The notes under the pieces were generated by a model, which saw only the letters and a program-made list of their open reading frames with translations, was not told the origin of the DNA and did no database searches. The position numbers and the translations under genes were made by a program. From Podarcis raffonei (lineage: Eukaryota; Chordata; Lepidosauria; Squamata; Lacertidae): a stretch of DNA of 64,000 nucleotides. Within the stretch, counting starts at the first letter, position 1. Each line of letters starts with the position of its first letter. Of this stretch, positions 47,301 through 62,600 are shown in pieces. The stretch lies in the NCBI RefSeq assembly GCF_027172205.1, contig NC_070613.1, forward strand, positions 25,322,001-25,386,000. The letters run 5' to 3'.

Positions 47301-50100
47301 TTGATTGAAGAAGAGTTAAAAAAAATTGTTACATAACAATTCTTAAACTGGATTCCTGGTTTGTGATATTTTACCATTTCATATCTAAGAAACAGAAGGA
47401 AATCCTTTTTTCTTTCCTATTTTAGTTGTGCAGAGACCCATATCAGGGTTTAGAAAATGGAGACAGTCTCACATGAAATTTTAAATGCCATACTCAATAT
47501 CTTCCAAAAATTCAAGCATCTGATACTTAAAAACAAAACGAAAAACACTTCAGGTGTAGGATAATCCTATGTAGAGCGCTTCATTTATAGATTCTAAACA
47601 TGAGATAAATGTCTGATGTCCACATGTTCATTGTTGAACACAAGTAAGGTTTAACTGCTAGAAATGTCAGCAAGGGCCAAAGCCCCCTTGCATTTCCAGA
47701 TAGTTGGACCAGGCATATGTGGTAAGCACATTGCTTGGAGCATGCAAGGACCTCTGTGTAAGAGTACGAAAAGCAATTTAACTAAAATATAATAGGAAAA
47801 TGTTTGATCCAAATAACTACTTTAGGCACATTGATAGATATAGATATAGATTCTTTGCATAGGAATCCCCCATACCAGATCAGAAACTGAGTCTCCCTCT
47901 ACTTTCAAATGTTGTTCGTTGTGTGGCATGGAGGGCGGCTGCTTGATCCTTATATGCCCAACCCTCTTTTGATGTGCAGAACTACTTGTGCCGATGCGAG
48001 TTACGAAGCAGTGCTTGCCCTGAAGACAAATCTAATTGTCAGAGCTGTGCTCAAGGCTCCTTATGCTCTTAATTGCTGTTTCTTTTCAGCTGGAGGAATG
48101 GTGGCTGAATGTGGCCTATCTTGATGCACGTTTACCAACACAAATCTATCATAATTTTGGAGGGCCAGGCCCTTACCTCGAACATTACTGGCCACCCAAA
48201 GAAGGGACTCAAATAGAAAGAGGAAGCATTGCTGTATGGCATACCTTGAAATTCTGGGAACTATTGAGAACGTAAGAAATTTAAAAGCACCACGTATTAG
48301 TTCTTATATATAAGGATGATACTGGTCACTTTTTTGGGTGGGAGTGTAAATATTGCTGATGTTCATTGCTGAATGTAGTCCCATTTAATTGTTTGAGGAG
48401 TTCTGTACCTGCTTACTTGGGAGTAAACCCCAGTAAACTCAATGGGACTATTTTTGAGCAGACATGTATAGGATTGCACTGTCCATGTCTTGGAAGTCCA
48501 AACCTGTGTCCTAATGTAAGATCCTTCAAACATATATCAGCTTCTTGTGGATTAAGGCTGCAGGCTGGAGTAAGTCCCATTGAACTGTACGGCACTACAT
48601 CCAAGTTAGCATGCACAATATGAGGCTGTAATTGTCATAAAAAGAGAGAACAGAGGATACCTCACTAGTGTTTCCCGATGAGCAGATTGCTTTGCTGACT
48701 TAGGTAAGTGATTCTTATCATGGGCTATAGAAAAAAGGTATAAGGGTTCAGAACACTAGCCTATCTAATCAGGGAAAGATTCCTTCCTGGTGTCAAATCT
48801 GGTATCATCTTATCCCTGGGTTTGCTGCACATTCTTTTCAACAGAATTTGAGTATCTTAACAATGTATTGTTGTCTTTATTACAGAGAAAAGTTGCCTGT
48901 ACATAAACAGGGCAATATGCCTCTGGATATGAATCAGTTCCGAAAGTTGTTTAGCACCTGCAAGATTCCAGGAATTACACAAGATTCCATTGCCAGTTAT
49001 TTCAGGACAGGTAAAAAAAAAAAAGATTTTCTAGATTAGAAGAATTTTTTAAAAAAAAACAAAGCATGTTTATATAGCATCCATTGCATACAAAAGGGCT
49101 CACAAGTACATTTATTTTGTTGCTCTGATTTTAAGAATCATTATTATTGTTTGGTTTCATTTTCTGGCCTCACAGTAAGGTTTAATCTGCAGTGTAGGAA
49201 TCCAGAGGCAAATAGTCACTTATTTCTTAAAAGTCCCAGTGAAATCTTTGTAACCTATGTAAAAGTTACTTAAAAGGATAACTTCAGTTAAGCATGGTCT
49301 TTGCAGTATCTTGGCACTAAAAAGCCACAAGATTTGACTTTTTGTGCAACTCTTCAAAGCACAGTAGCACCTTCAGTAACAGGATCTTGCAGTCCTACAT
49401 AAGAACAAAAAGGTTCCGTCACATCTATAAATCTAATTGAAAAGAGGGTGGATTTCCTTTGGCCTGATTTGGTTGACTGTAAAAAAGCTTCTTAAATTAT
49501 GTTTGTACTTTGGTCACAGTGAAGGTTGATTAAATTGCAATGATTGTAATGTCTATAAAAATGTAGTTGTAAAACTATTTTATATAAAACAAACTTGGAC
49601 ACTAGTTATTAGTTGCACTAGTTCTTAGCTACAGAGTTCTTGCAATGTCCAGCTGGAATGAAAACAATTCAAGGAGACCAGGAGGCAAAAGTTGCTCATC
49701 TTTCTGGTGAGCCGATGGAGAGGCCTTTCCCACCAGTACAGTCATCAGTGCAAGAGGTTTCAGGGAATATGAATCGATGCCACAGTAAAGCAGTGTACTG
49801 ACAATGTTACATTTACATTGATGCTGAGTTGCCTCTCTTCATCCGCTTGAACACACAGTCACCAGGAATGTTGTTTACAGTGTATGAAGCTCTTGGTGAC
49901 ATAATAATCTTTATAGGCACACCCTATTTGATTGCCTCTGCAAAACATGCCCTGTTGCCACTTTGCTCTTCAGTTATACCAATATGTAGGTAGTTGCGAT
50001 GTACAAACCGAGAATGCCTCCTTCACGTAACATTCCTGAAGGTAAAATGATCTGCCTGCTTCTTTATAAACCTGTGCCATCTACTTAGGGCAGTATGCAC

Positions 50101-50152
<52 letters not shown>

Positions 50153-53100
50153 TTATTATTTATACCCCGCCCATCTGGCTGAGTTTCCCCAGCCACTCTG
50201 GGCGGCTCCCAATCAAGTGTTAAAAACAGTACAGCGTTACATATTAAAAACTTCCCTGAAAATTGTGTGCTTGTGGCCGAGGGGCAGAGACCATTAGCAG
50301 CAATAACACTGAGCTGTAGGAATGAAGATGTCTCAAGTCAGATCCATGTTCCCATGTCCTAACAAGAACCTTTGAACTCTCCCATCCCCCTCCTGGAAGA
50401 GGCAGTGATTAGGGAGAAAGCAAATGCTCAATCTCTCTTCCTTTCTTTCCTTGGTTATTGAAAGGTGAGACCATTCTTCAAAGGTGAGAAGTTTTTCTCT
50501 AGATCAACACAAGGGCTGCTTCTGTGGGCTGGCGTCTTTACTATCAACCTGTCCCCTGAGTCCATCTGCAGTTGCTTCCACTTCCTCTCATCTCTAGGAA
50601 GGAGCCTGTAACCTGGACCGTGTCATCAACGGCCGAGGACCAGGCAACTCTCTCACATGTTTATTTGTAATATTGCTTACCTGCCCCTTACCATAATGTC
50701 CTGAGGCCGGTCACAATATATAGTTTTGAAAACAAGTGAAGCATTTCAAAGTGCTGTAATGATCAAAACACTAAATACTACAGTATAGATTCAACAAAAT
50801 GGGTGGGACCCACAAAACAAAAATACCTTAACAGTCAAAGAACAGAGTAACAGGGTGTGGGCCTTCAGCATTTGGTGAAAGCCATACGGTGAAGATTAGC
50901 ATGTCAGGGGTACTGGTTCCCTCATCCTCACTTTATATAAACACAGGTTTTTTGGTGTGTGTGTGTGTGTGTTACCATGCCTTAGGAACATGGATAGTAG
51001 GCCTAGGTGTGAGATGAACTCTGCCACTAGACAAAGCATAAATTTTAAAATAATGTTGCTGATTTGTTAAAGGAGTACTGTATACATAAGGGAATGCAAA
51101 TAATTATTTGGGAGTCTTAAAGGTGCTTGTTGACAGTTTCTGAAGATTTGAGAGGCCCTCACACTAGCCTCTTAAGTGGCTTTTGTCTCAGGCCAAATTC
51201 CCTAACACTCCACCCCAGCCAAATACTCTCACAAACCAGTCTAGCTACTGAGGTCAATTTGCCTCGGTGCCTCAAAGCTCGTCTGGGTGTACACCTGACT
51301 GCCTGGACCAGTGTAGCCAACTAATATCCCACTTGTGTACCCATCTTCTGATAAGAGTACACAGTATTTCGAGCTTGTTTGTGTGGATGCTAATGCTCAT
51401 ATCATTTAAGAAAAGGATATTTTTTAAAAATACTCTAGTCACCAATGTATTGCTGTGATCAAAGTGTCCAAGCATCCGCTGGAAATCACTCCAGTATTCA
51501 TCCAGATAAAACAAAATGCACCCAACACCTGCTATGTTTTATTTCTTGCTTTCCAGAGGTAAACATTGCAGAGAATCCTAAATATTCAGCTGTGTTGTCA
51601 CATCATGCTATAGAGCTTTTCTGTTTCAGTTATCTTTGCAGCGCAGACTTGTGTTGGACTGAGAAACACATTTCTCCATTGAACTGGGTAATGATTAAAA
51701 GAGGTTATTGGTTTTATTTGTTGCAGCACCTTACCTGGCATTTTGCAGTGACTGCATCATGCTCACAGGCTTTTTTCTTTTTCATCTTTCAGACAGTGAA
51801 GGTGAATCCCCATCTCACTTGATAGTCTTGTGCCAAGGTCGAATTTTTGCATTTGATGGGGTACACGATGGTCAATTATTGAGCCCACCAGAGATTTCTA
51901 GGTATATTTATAATAAGTACAAGTTAAAAATCAATGATCGTTTGTTTCTGTTACTTTGTTTCTATGTAGATTTAATGTGAGTTACCCAACATGTTAAAAA
52001 GTAACATTTGTATTCTAAAAATGTCTCCATGAGATCACTGAGGGGAACATTTTGCAAGGAAGATTATACATCTTCAAAGGAGTTTTGCAAGCTCCATTGA
52101 AATAAATGGCATCTGCATGGCAGTAGTGTTTTGTGGACTGTACTCTGATAGAGTTCCACTTCATCATGAGCTGTACAGTCGTACCTTGAATCCAGAATGC
52201 CCTGGAACATTCTTTTGGAACCTGAATGTCTGATGGGGCTTCCGCAGCTTCTGATTGGCAGCAGGAGCTTCCTGCAGCCAATCAGAAGCCGCAATTTGGT
52301 TTTCGAATATTTTGGAAGTTGAATGGACTTCCGGAACAGATTCTGTTTGACTTCCAAGGTACAACTGTATTATGTTTCTTTCACATTAACTCCTTCCTCT
52401 AAAATTCCTATCCATTATTCACTCACTTTTTATGGAGGATCCAGATTACGTCATTTAAAAGATCATTGCATTCCAGTGTTTTCTGTTTTGACTGATTTGT
52501 GACATTTTTTTCTTTGCATTTTATCGCAAAAAAACAATTGTAGCAAAGTGACATTGACACTATTAAGTGCTTACTGTGAGTTTAAAAATTTCCTCCTTGA
52601 AGTTTCAGCTCCTCTTATTGTTTCCTGTTCAGTATACATGGGGCACTCATGATGAATTGCCTCTTAATTAGTCGACTTCTGCTCCCCATGGGAACAGGCT
52701 TCAATTACTGATTTCAGAAAGGAAAAGAAAAGAAAAGAGAAAAAGAAATAAAATTAATGCTTTTCTCCAGCCTCATGAAAAAAGGAAAGAAACTGATTGC
52801 ATTGTGAGTCACTACTAATTTCCCAAGTGTAGTGAACAGGAACTAATAAAAGAAGTGAAAGCTGAAAAGGAGCAAACTACTGCAAGAGACCTTGGCCCAG
52901 TGGGCGTTTCATCCATGGCGATGGATGCTGCTCAATAAACTAGTGCTATATTGAACCGTAGTTTTAAATTCAAATGACAACTTTGGGCTTAAAAAACAGG
53001 ATGCCATTTGGGTGCCTCTCTGAGTTTCTCTGAATAGTTGGATGGGCTGAGTGGTTATAGCAACAGCTGCTGCCATTTGCCCTCTCCCCAGAGTGTCCTA

Positions 53101-53644
53101 AGAGTACAGCTAATAGGCGTGTGCTGTTTAGAAATGTGCAGCGGGAAAGGCAGGAGGGGATGACAACTTTCAGACAGCAGCTGCTACAAGGGCCACTGCT
53201 GCCACAGCTATCCCTCTCCTTTCAATCTTTTGTGCCCCATCTCCTGAAAACCACCATCTCTTCCATTCATGGTATCTGTGAATGTGGTGGTGAAAAGGAG
53301 ATTAAAGGGCCCTATTGCAGGAACAACCATTGACCTCTATCTCCTTTTCTCTGAAAAGGCATCACTACTACCTGCATGCTTCAGAGAGCAATTAAAATAT
53401 TACTTTTAAAAAAAAAAATATCTTGAGGCGAAAAAGAGAACATGCTAGAAAAGAGAAACACATATGTGGTTGCTGTAAGGACATATTTCCACAGTGCAAG
53501 ATCCACTGAGCCTAGGTGCAACTCCTAGAAATTGTGGGAAACAAGTAGTTCTGTGCAGTTTTTGCCATAGGTGTACTATAGTTGTAAAAGGCATAAATCT
53601 GAAATGAGTTCCGAGAAGGCATGCAAACAATTCATCAGACCACC

Positions 53645-53696
<52 letters not shown>

Positions 53697-56600
53697 TTAT
53701 TATTTATACCCCGCCCATCTGGCTGAGTTTCCCCAGTCACTTTGGGTGGCTCCCAATCAAGTGTTAAAAACAATACAGCGTTAAATATTAAAAACTTCCC
53801 TGAACAGGGCTGCCTTCAGATGTCTTTTAAAGATAGACTAGCTGCTTATTTCCTTCACATCTGAAGGGAGGGTGTTCCATAGGGTGGGCACCACTACTGA
53901 GAAGGCCCTCTGTCTGGTTCCCTGTAACCTTACTTCTTTCTCACTTAGACTCCTGGTGGGGTCTGAGAGAAAGCATGTGGGCATATGAAGGTGGGCAGGA
54001 TGGCCACCTGATAGGACACTGGAACTTGAATTAGTTTCAAGTTCTGGGTAATCACAGGCATAAGAGAGTACCTTAACTGATATTTTGCATCTGAACTACT
54101 AACTAGCTTTAATTTCTCATTTTTTATTTTTAATCCTTCAAGGCAACTTTCCTACATCAAAAAGAGATGCCAAAATGAACCCAAAGGGCCAGGATTGGCT
54201 GCCTTAACATCTCAGGAAAGAACCCCATGGGCAAAGGTTGGTACACTTCATTTCTTTTTGTGCTGGAGGCAGTGATTGCCTGGATTGATGTGTTTTTTGA
54301 TTTTTAATCATGACTACACTTGTCTCTTAGACACGCAACTATCTTATCAACTTGGATCCAAAGAACCTGTCCCTGTTGGAAAAAATACAGAGCAGTGTAT
54401 TTGTAGTCTCCCTTGATGAACTGAGTCCTCAAGCTACACCTGAAAATTATACAGAGGTAATTATGGATTGCTGGATTCCATATTCTGTGCAGTTCTTAAT
54501 AACCTGCTTCATGTTAAATAAACATTTGGCTCACCTCGTGTTGTGCTCGAAGCTGTAGGTTTCGCTCCACCCATCAATTACCCCAATATAATGATATTGT
54601 TTTAAGATGGGACATATCAGGCAGTATCAATGTCAACACAAAGCTGGCACATCCCACCCTCTGCTAAATAATCTCTGCTCCTGCGCTCACAGGACAAACT
54701 GCAGCATGTCACAAGTAAACAGTGGAAATGAACATGGTGCACAACACCAAAGTGTCTGCAGAGCAGTTATGCTCCCGAGAAGGTAGCATGTATCACGAGA
54801 GGCCAGACGGCCGTTCGCTCAGACCAAAAGAAATTTCCATCCCAATCAGAAGCATGTCAAATGGGAGAGAGAACGAGACCTGTGCAGCTAGATGCTATAC
54901 AACAAAAACTCTGATAAAATACAAAACAGTCCCCAACTCAACGAAAATATTAAAGCAGGATCACAGTAATGATTACAAAACAACCATCAGAATTAAACAT
55001 CAAAATTAATCCTTGTGCCTTTTATATCTTAGCTTCTTGCAGTGGTTATATAGCAACATGGTTTCTACAGGCAGCTTTCGAGTACAGGCAAAGACTGATT
55101 AGCAACAAAAAGATTGTTGGACATTAACTGTAATACTGAACTATGAGAGTGTTGTGGTCATTTCCTAGGGCTAATTTGCATTTTTTGGTGGCAAATGCTT
55201 GTAATGTTTAATAATACACTTCGGTCAGAAAACACATCTTCCAAACGTGGCTAAGGACCATTTGCTTGTGTAGGGAGATTGGCATCTCCAGTTCAACCTT
55301 TTCAATATTTAGTTCTATAAATATACAGGCAAATGCACTCTCCACATATGTGTAAATCAATACTTTGGTCTATATCGAAAAGAGCTAATGAGAAGAGCTA
55401 ATGAGGTACAGTCGTGCCTCAGAAGTCGAACAGAATCTGTTCCGGAACTCTGTTCGACTTCTGAAACATTCGACTGCCGAAGCGTGGGTTCTGATTGGCT
55501 GCAGGAAGCTCCTGCAGCCAATCGGAAGCTGTGGAAGCCCCGCTGGGCGTTCGGCTTCCAAAAGAACATTCGGAAACCGGAACACTCACTTCTGGTTTTC
55601 GATTGTTGGGGAGCCAAAACGTTTGACTCCCAAGGCATTCAGGAGCCGAGGTACGACTCTATTTTGAGCAACTGTTAGTCTGTTCTTTCTTTGCTCCATC
55701 AAAATGCCACCTTTCTGCTGAAGCACTTAGTTTAAACTAGTGGTCTACAGTCTAAGAGACTTGAAAGAAAACTGAAAAGGAATGAAGAGAGAGGAGGGAA
55801 ATAATGCAAATTAATTTGCAAACTGTTTCATACTGTTCTATAATGAATGAATGGCCCTTGCAGAAGCCAGTTCTGGGTGGGGAGGAATCAAAGGGCAGTT
55901 CGGGAATTTGCTGTCTCATTTCACCCTTAGATGCAGCCAAGTGATTTGGGAACTATTTGATTTCGTTTTGATCTTCTGTTCATTTTTTGCCAATTTTTGT
56001 CAAGGGTAACGTTGCAGGCTTTTCTTTTGGAACTTAAATGTTAACTTTTAACTTAGATCACCTCTTTGGCTCTATTGGGAGATCCAACGCTACGCTGGGG
56101 AGACAAATCCTACAACCTCATTATATTCTCAAATGGAGTGATGGGTTCAAACTGTGATGTAAGTAGATTTTTTTTACCTGAGGCCCCATCGATTTTTTGT
56201 ATTCCGTAAATGCTACATTTTGGGGGGGGGGGAGTTGGTGGTAAAAAAGGAGTTGTATCTTTTTGAATAGCAGTTTCTGTTTTAGCACTCTGCTTTCACA
56301 AATACCTCAAATAAATTACAATTTATAAAGGAGTTGCTTTATAGTCTGAGCTGGCTAGCTAAATACTGAATGAAAAAGAAGCATAACATAATGAAAGAAA
56401 CTCTCAATGAATGCATTTGCACATAACAGTAAACCAGATTTTCAGGCCCCGTGTGGTTTATCTAGAAAGGGCAGTATGCTGACTGAGCAGTCCCACTTTG
56501 CCTTGCAAATGGAATACACCAGTAAGCCTTGGTTTGTTACTCCCTAGTCAGCAAAACCAACAACAAAACATGGCTTCAGATTGGCTAAGGATCGTGGCTC

Positions 56601-59600
56601 GTTAGGGAGCAACAAAATGTAATCACTGTTACAGACATAAAGGAAAGCCAAGATTCTCTTGTTATGGGAGTAGCAAAGTGGGAGGAATTGCTCAGTGTTT
56701 GCCAGCACACTTACTCATTTCTGATAAGCCAGACCTTCTGGTTTATTGTGGTTTATCATTGCAATACAAAACACTGCTGGTGCTACACCCTGAGAGTCTT
56801 TTTGTGGAGGTATGCCAGAGAATCAAAATCAGTAAGTTTGGGCCCAAGTTTATGGTGCACTAATACAGTCATTTCTGTTTTGTGAATGTTTCAGCATTCT
56901 CCTCTTGATGCCATGGTTTTGGTAGTCCTCTGTTCTTACATCGATGCCAAGGTTGTTGAGTCGGAGGGAAGGTGGAAGGTATGAAAGATTTACAGTCCCA
57001 TCCTATCCTATGCTAGTTAATAATAAGATCCTCACGTTTATGGAAATAAATCTTGGGACTACTCTCTCATCTTTTGAAATGAAAAACAGGGACCAGACAA
57101 AGTGCGGGAAATCCCCTGGCCAGAGGAGCTTGTGTTCAGGTTGGACCAGAAAGTGCTAAACAACATTGCGCACTCTAAGGAACAGTATGAGAAGCAGGTA
57201 TGCCCTTGCTGTGCATCTTTTTCTGTAGACATGGGTTCCTTTATTTAGACCTGTTGCGGGTTAGCTGCCTGACCAGCTTCACTGAGTTCTCAAAGCACAA
57301 TGATATCTGGGACAGGCACAGTTGATTAAACATTAGAGCTTTCAGAACTCATTAGTACAAACCTCCTTCTCTCCGACAGCAATTTATTTGTGACTGTAAA
57401 TTATTGCAACCTGATTAAAGTAACGAGTCAGTTGTATCAAATTGGTTTTAACTGATTAGAGCTAAAATCCTGTGCACACATGCCTTGAACCTAATAGGAC
57501 CTACTTTTGAGTAAACTTGCATAGGATTGAGCTCTAAATCTACGTAAACTGGTAAATGATGAAAACAATCTTTTTGAAAGAAATAGCATGCTTCCTTTGG
57601 TTTTAGATGGTCCCCCTACCTGCAATTAATCTAGGATGCCCCTTTAATTAAGGCTGCAGTCCTATATCTGCTTAATTCCAGGCAAGTCCAGTTTAACTCA
57701 GTGAGGCTTACTTCTTGCATAGGGTTGCATTGTAAAAAGGTTGATCTTAAAAAAAGATTAAGATTTGAATGCATTCGAGTTCCTGTTTTCACCTGAATCC
57801 AGTAGTGCTATGTAAGGGGTGTGGAGGGCGAGGAGGAAATAGAATAGTCAATATGCGTAATTGTGTAGAGTTTGGAAGTTGAAATTTTGGGTTTGGGTTC
57901 CCGCCCTTTATCCTGTGGTGACAGCATTTTCGTTTTTCTCAGGTGTCTGACATAGAGGTGGTGAATTACGCCTTTACAACCTTCGGCAAAGCGCTGATCA
58001 AGAAACAGCAGTTGCATCCCGATACATTTGTTCAGCTTGCTCTCCAGCTGGCGTACTATAAACGTCACGGACAGTAAGAAAAAAAGTTATCTAGGCAAAA
58101 TTGGAATCAAATAACTTTGAATACGTTGATTCCTAAATGAAGTAAATTGTGGAGCAGATCCTTAGTAGCTCACCCAAAAATACCTATACGAGAGAGTGTG
58201 CAGCCACTTTGAATGAAGCCTGAAATACAGTGAGATGCTTCAAAAGCATTCGGACCTCCTAAGCAAAGTGGGATGTCCCTGAAGGATTTTGAGGCTCTGT
58301 AGGAGACATCAGGGCTTTTACTACTGCCTTGGTATACGTGCTTTATAAGCAGTCGCAGTAGGAACTGCTCTGAAAGTACATATTGGGGTAGTCATCAAAG
58401 GGTGGACGTAAAGTAGGTGCACCCCCAAAATAGCTGCCAATAGGGCAGGGCCCCTCACACACGCACCAAGGAGCCAGAGAGGATTAGGATCCTTTGTGAG
58501 GGGTGTGTTGTATCCCCACTCTTTCATATATGGGTTTCTGCTGAAACATTGAATCGGCAGGATCTTTAATATACTCTCACTACACCTCCAGTAACCTCTC
58601 TTCCATCCCCATTATTTGCACACTCCATCGACCAATGATAAATGCAGATGGTCACTCATCATTTAATCATTTAGAGTGGCTTGCATGCAACCATGCTGGA
58701 AATGTTGTGTTAAGCAGCAAGGAATTTTTTTTGCCACTGTCTTCACCTATGCCTATGTGATAATCCCCTCTCCATCCCCCAATAGCCATGCTGCATATGA
58801 CCAACTTTACAGGAGTTGGTCCACACCTGGGTTCAAATACTCTCTCTGTCTGGAAGCACAGTGGGTGGCCTGTTAGTCTCAGCCTATCCCACTTGAGAGT
58901 TGCTTTGAAGATCAAATGAAAGCGGTGAAACGGTGTAATCCACCATAAGCTACTTAGAGAATGGGTGAGGCAGTAATATAATTAATAAACGAATGCACTG
59001 TGATTACGCTGCTGCTTTTAAAGGTTCACATGCATTCACCTTCTGTTCTTGCCCTTGAAAATCTTACTTTACTTACTAAATAAGCTTTCCAATTTTCCTA
59101 TCTCCTTTTACTCCCACCTACTTCCTTAAAACATGCTTGAACAATTGGATACTTTTTCATTCAAGTGGAATGGGAGCTTTCTTTTTTGTAATTGTCCTAA
59201 CATTCTTTTCTAGCCCAGGTTGCTGCTATGAAACTGCTATGACCAGACGTTTTTACCATGGCCGGACAGAGACTATGAGACCGTGCACCATGGAAGCTGT
59301 TGAATGGTGCAAATCCATGGTAGATCCAGCCTTTACTGTAAGCATTGATAACGATAAGTACTTTAGGATTTCCAATTCTGCATGCTTTGTGTTGTCACTG
59401 TGAAAAGCAGCTGGGATGTGGGAATCAAGGCTGTCTATTCAAGCCTTTTTGTAATAAAGGTTCAAATCCAGTGGATACATAAGCCCTTATGTTCCTTTGG
59501 TAGTTAAATCTTGGTTGCTGCCTCATACATCCCATTCACCAGCTTTCTTCATGGCAGAGAGTACAGATAACTAAAGCAATCATGTTATGTAATACACACA

Positions 59601-62600
59601 ACTTGAGACCTAAGACTAAACCCATTCACCATGGGAGATGTAGCCATTTCTTCTTGTTTTTAAAATGCAGAACAAACTATATTGTTTCACTGGAATTTGA
59701 TTTCCTTGTTTTTAAGTGGGGCAGCGATAGATCTCTCTCCTGCGGTTTGCTATCAAGTGGTAAGAATTAGAAATCTGGCAGAGAAATAAGGCAGCCATCT
59801 CACTTCTACCTTTTTTTGGGTCTTCCTTTCTTCCTCCTGCTTTTCATTATGTTCACTGTACTGTTGTGTTTTGCTTGCATTGGAGCTCTGGATTCATCCA
59901 CTATTAACTGAACAGTTTGGGCACTTGTAAGCTAGGATATCACATTGCAGAAATCCCACAGGGCTCTGTTCAGGTTTCTCACACCGCAGGATTGTTGCAA
60001 AACAAACAGCCAGAGATGGTGTAATAAAGCTTATCCCTTTTTACAGGGCTCATTCTGTGCCCATTTGAGTTTGGCATCTTGCAGTTTTGCTGCAGTCACT
60101 TTCCATTGCCATTTTGAAGGGTCTTTTCCACATTTATTCACTGGGCTGTTTGGGGAAACATAAAACAAGGTTTTGTTTATTTAGCATATATGGATATTTA
60201 AGCATTATCTGGTCCCATTGAGGAAAACAAGCAAATTCAGAGATCCACTCTGATGGTTAGCTAGTTCTTCTGATGATCAGCTTGCAAGGAAACAGTTCTG
60301 GGAGAGGAGGAGGTGAAGCTGATCTCTCAGTTGAGTAAATGTGATGGACCCGCCTTCTCTCCCTCTGTTGCAGCCATAGGAAATGGCAGCTAACAGTTAT
60401 GGGGTGAGGAGGAGAGAAACTCCAGCTCATCTGTCTGCTGAGCCAATGGAGCGGGTCCTGCTGTCCTGACACTCTTTAAGCATAGCTATAATGGATAGCA
60501 AGGAAGCAGGCATAAGGTATGGATCAGGTGGTGTGCTGCATTTTCTTTTTTGTAGTGCTTTTTGAGCAAATGCCACCTGGATAAGACCTCCGTGACTTGA
60601 CTGAGTGCACGTACTGATAATTAATAAAACAATGCACGCTCACTGTTTGTGTATGGATTTGCCTTTCATCTCTGCAGGACACGGCTATGAAAAGGTAGTG
60701 ACTCCCTCCTGCTGGCTGATGTATTGTTAAATAGACAAGTGCCCTAAGTTGTTGCATTAACTCTAAAAGTGTTCATTTTGCCCAGGGATTACAGGTCATA
60801 AACGGCGACAAGGAAGAATTTCAGTTGGCTTAGAGGGGAACAGCAGGGATGTACGATTTTTCCTTCAGCGTCTTGCTTGAGGGAGGAGTCTTCAGTTTTA
60901 TTCTGTTGGGCGCCACAGTCCGTTCAAATGATTTTTCTTTTCTTAACTTTCTGCAGCTCGGCCAACGAAAACAGCTTATGCTGAAGGCATTTGCAAAGCA
61001 CAATAAACTGATGAAAGAATGCGAGAATGGAAAAGGTACTTTCCTTTTTTTTTGACGCTTGCCAAGGGATGTTTCTGTTGTGATAAGTTGGCATTTGTGT
61101 TCTCTCCACCTCTTTATTGCGACACGCTGCTGAACTGAGCTGAAAATGTGGCATATTAATTCACCCTTCCATGCATTGGAGGCAGCAAGCTCTGCCTCCT
61201 AAGAGCATAAACTGCTGTCATTGCTACCCTTTTAGCAAATTCATGAGCATCCATAGTAGGGGGCAAGACGGCCAGTTAACTTCCCCCATGTGCCATAATT
61301 CTCTGATGTCCAGCTTTCATTTTAAAAGGAAAGTCTCCAGGACAGGGGTAGGGAACTGCTGACCTGCAGACCAATCCTGGCCCATCAGGCCTCCTGATTT
61401 GGCCTGCTAGGCTGTTTTGGGAAAGCCACGCCTACCCACCCAAAGCTAGACATCATGTATGACAGGGCTTCAAAGGAACAACTGGAAGCTTAAAATGGGC
61501 TCCTGATCACTCCACTGCTGGAGCAGAATGTAGTCCCACCTGCCCATCAGGTGATGATGGGTGGTCGGAGTGCAACTTGCTGAAGGACAGAGGAGCAGAT
61601 TGCATATAATGGAAACAGTTTCTTCCTCCCAGCGCTGCTCTTTGAAGTGACCTCATTCTGCTCCTTAAACTTCTGAAAATTGGAGATTTTTAAAGGATCA
61701 GCTTGAGGCTTCTTGAAAAGGGCCATCAAACATTGCTGTGCTGCACTTTGATGTCCCAACAATTGGGACTGCAAAGCACAGCATCACCTGACATGAGAGA
61801 CAGCAGATTTACCCATTGGGAAACAGGAGTTGACCTGGAATGTATGTTAATCAGAGGCCAGGCCTACTTAGGCCTTGTCACCATCCAGACCCCGTATTTA
61901 TCAGAAATTGTAGACCTGTTCTTCTGTGCTAATTTGCATATTTTCTTTGCGGTATTTATCACACACACACCATTGAGAAATCCCTGCAGATGGCCATGAG
62001 CACAATCCCCAATCCATTTTGGCCACTGCTCTTGCTGTAATCAGGAGGCCAATAGGCTGAACCAATTAAAGATTCCCAAAGTGCTTCAACTATACTTTTT
62101 CCACCGCAGGTCTCTTGCACAGGGAGCTATGAAAATCTACAGCTGGCTATTGAGACAAGCAGCTAGTAAGAAATCCGTACAGTACATCTAAACCACATGG
62201 GATTATTATTTCTCTTTACAGGATTTGACCGTCATCTTTTAGGTCTCCTGCTTCTCTCAAAGGAGCATAGCCTTCCTGTGCCAGAACTCTTCTCAGATCC
62301 TGCTTTCTCTAGAAGGTACCTTTTAAAATGCTGTGCCTTTGTCTGACAGCTGGGAGTGGGGTAAAGGTAAAGGTAAAGGTAAAGGTACCCCTGACCATTA
62401 GGTCCAGTCGGGGACGACTCTGGGGTTGCATGCTCATCTCGCTCTATAAGCCGAGGGAGCCGGCATTTGTCTGCAGACAGCTTCCGGGTCATGTGGCCAG
62501 CATGACTAAGCCGCTTCTGGCGAACCAGAGTAGCACACGGAAACGCCGTTTACCTTCCCGCTGGAGCGGTACCTATTTATCTACTTGCACTTTGACATGC

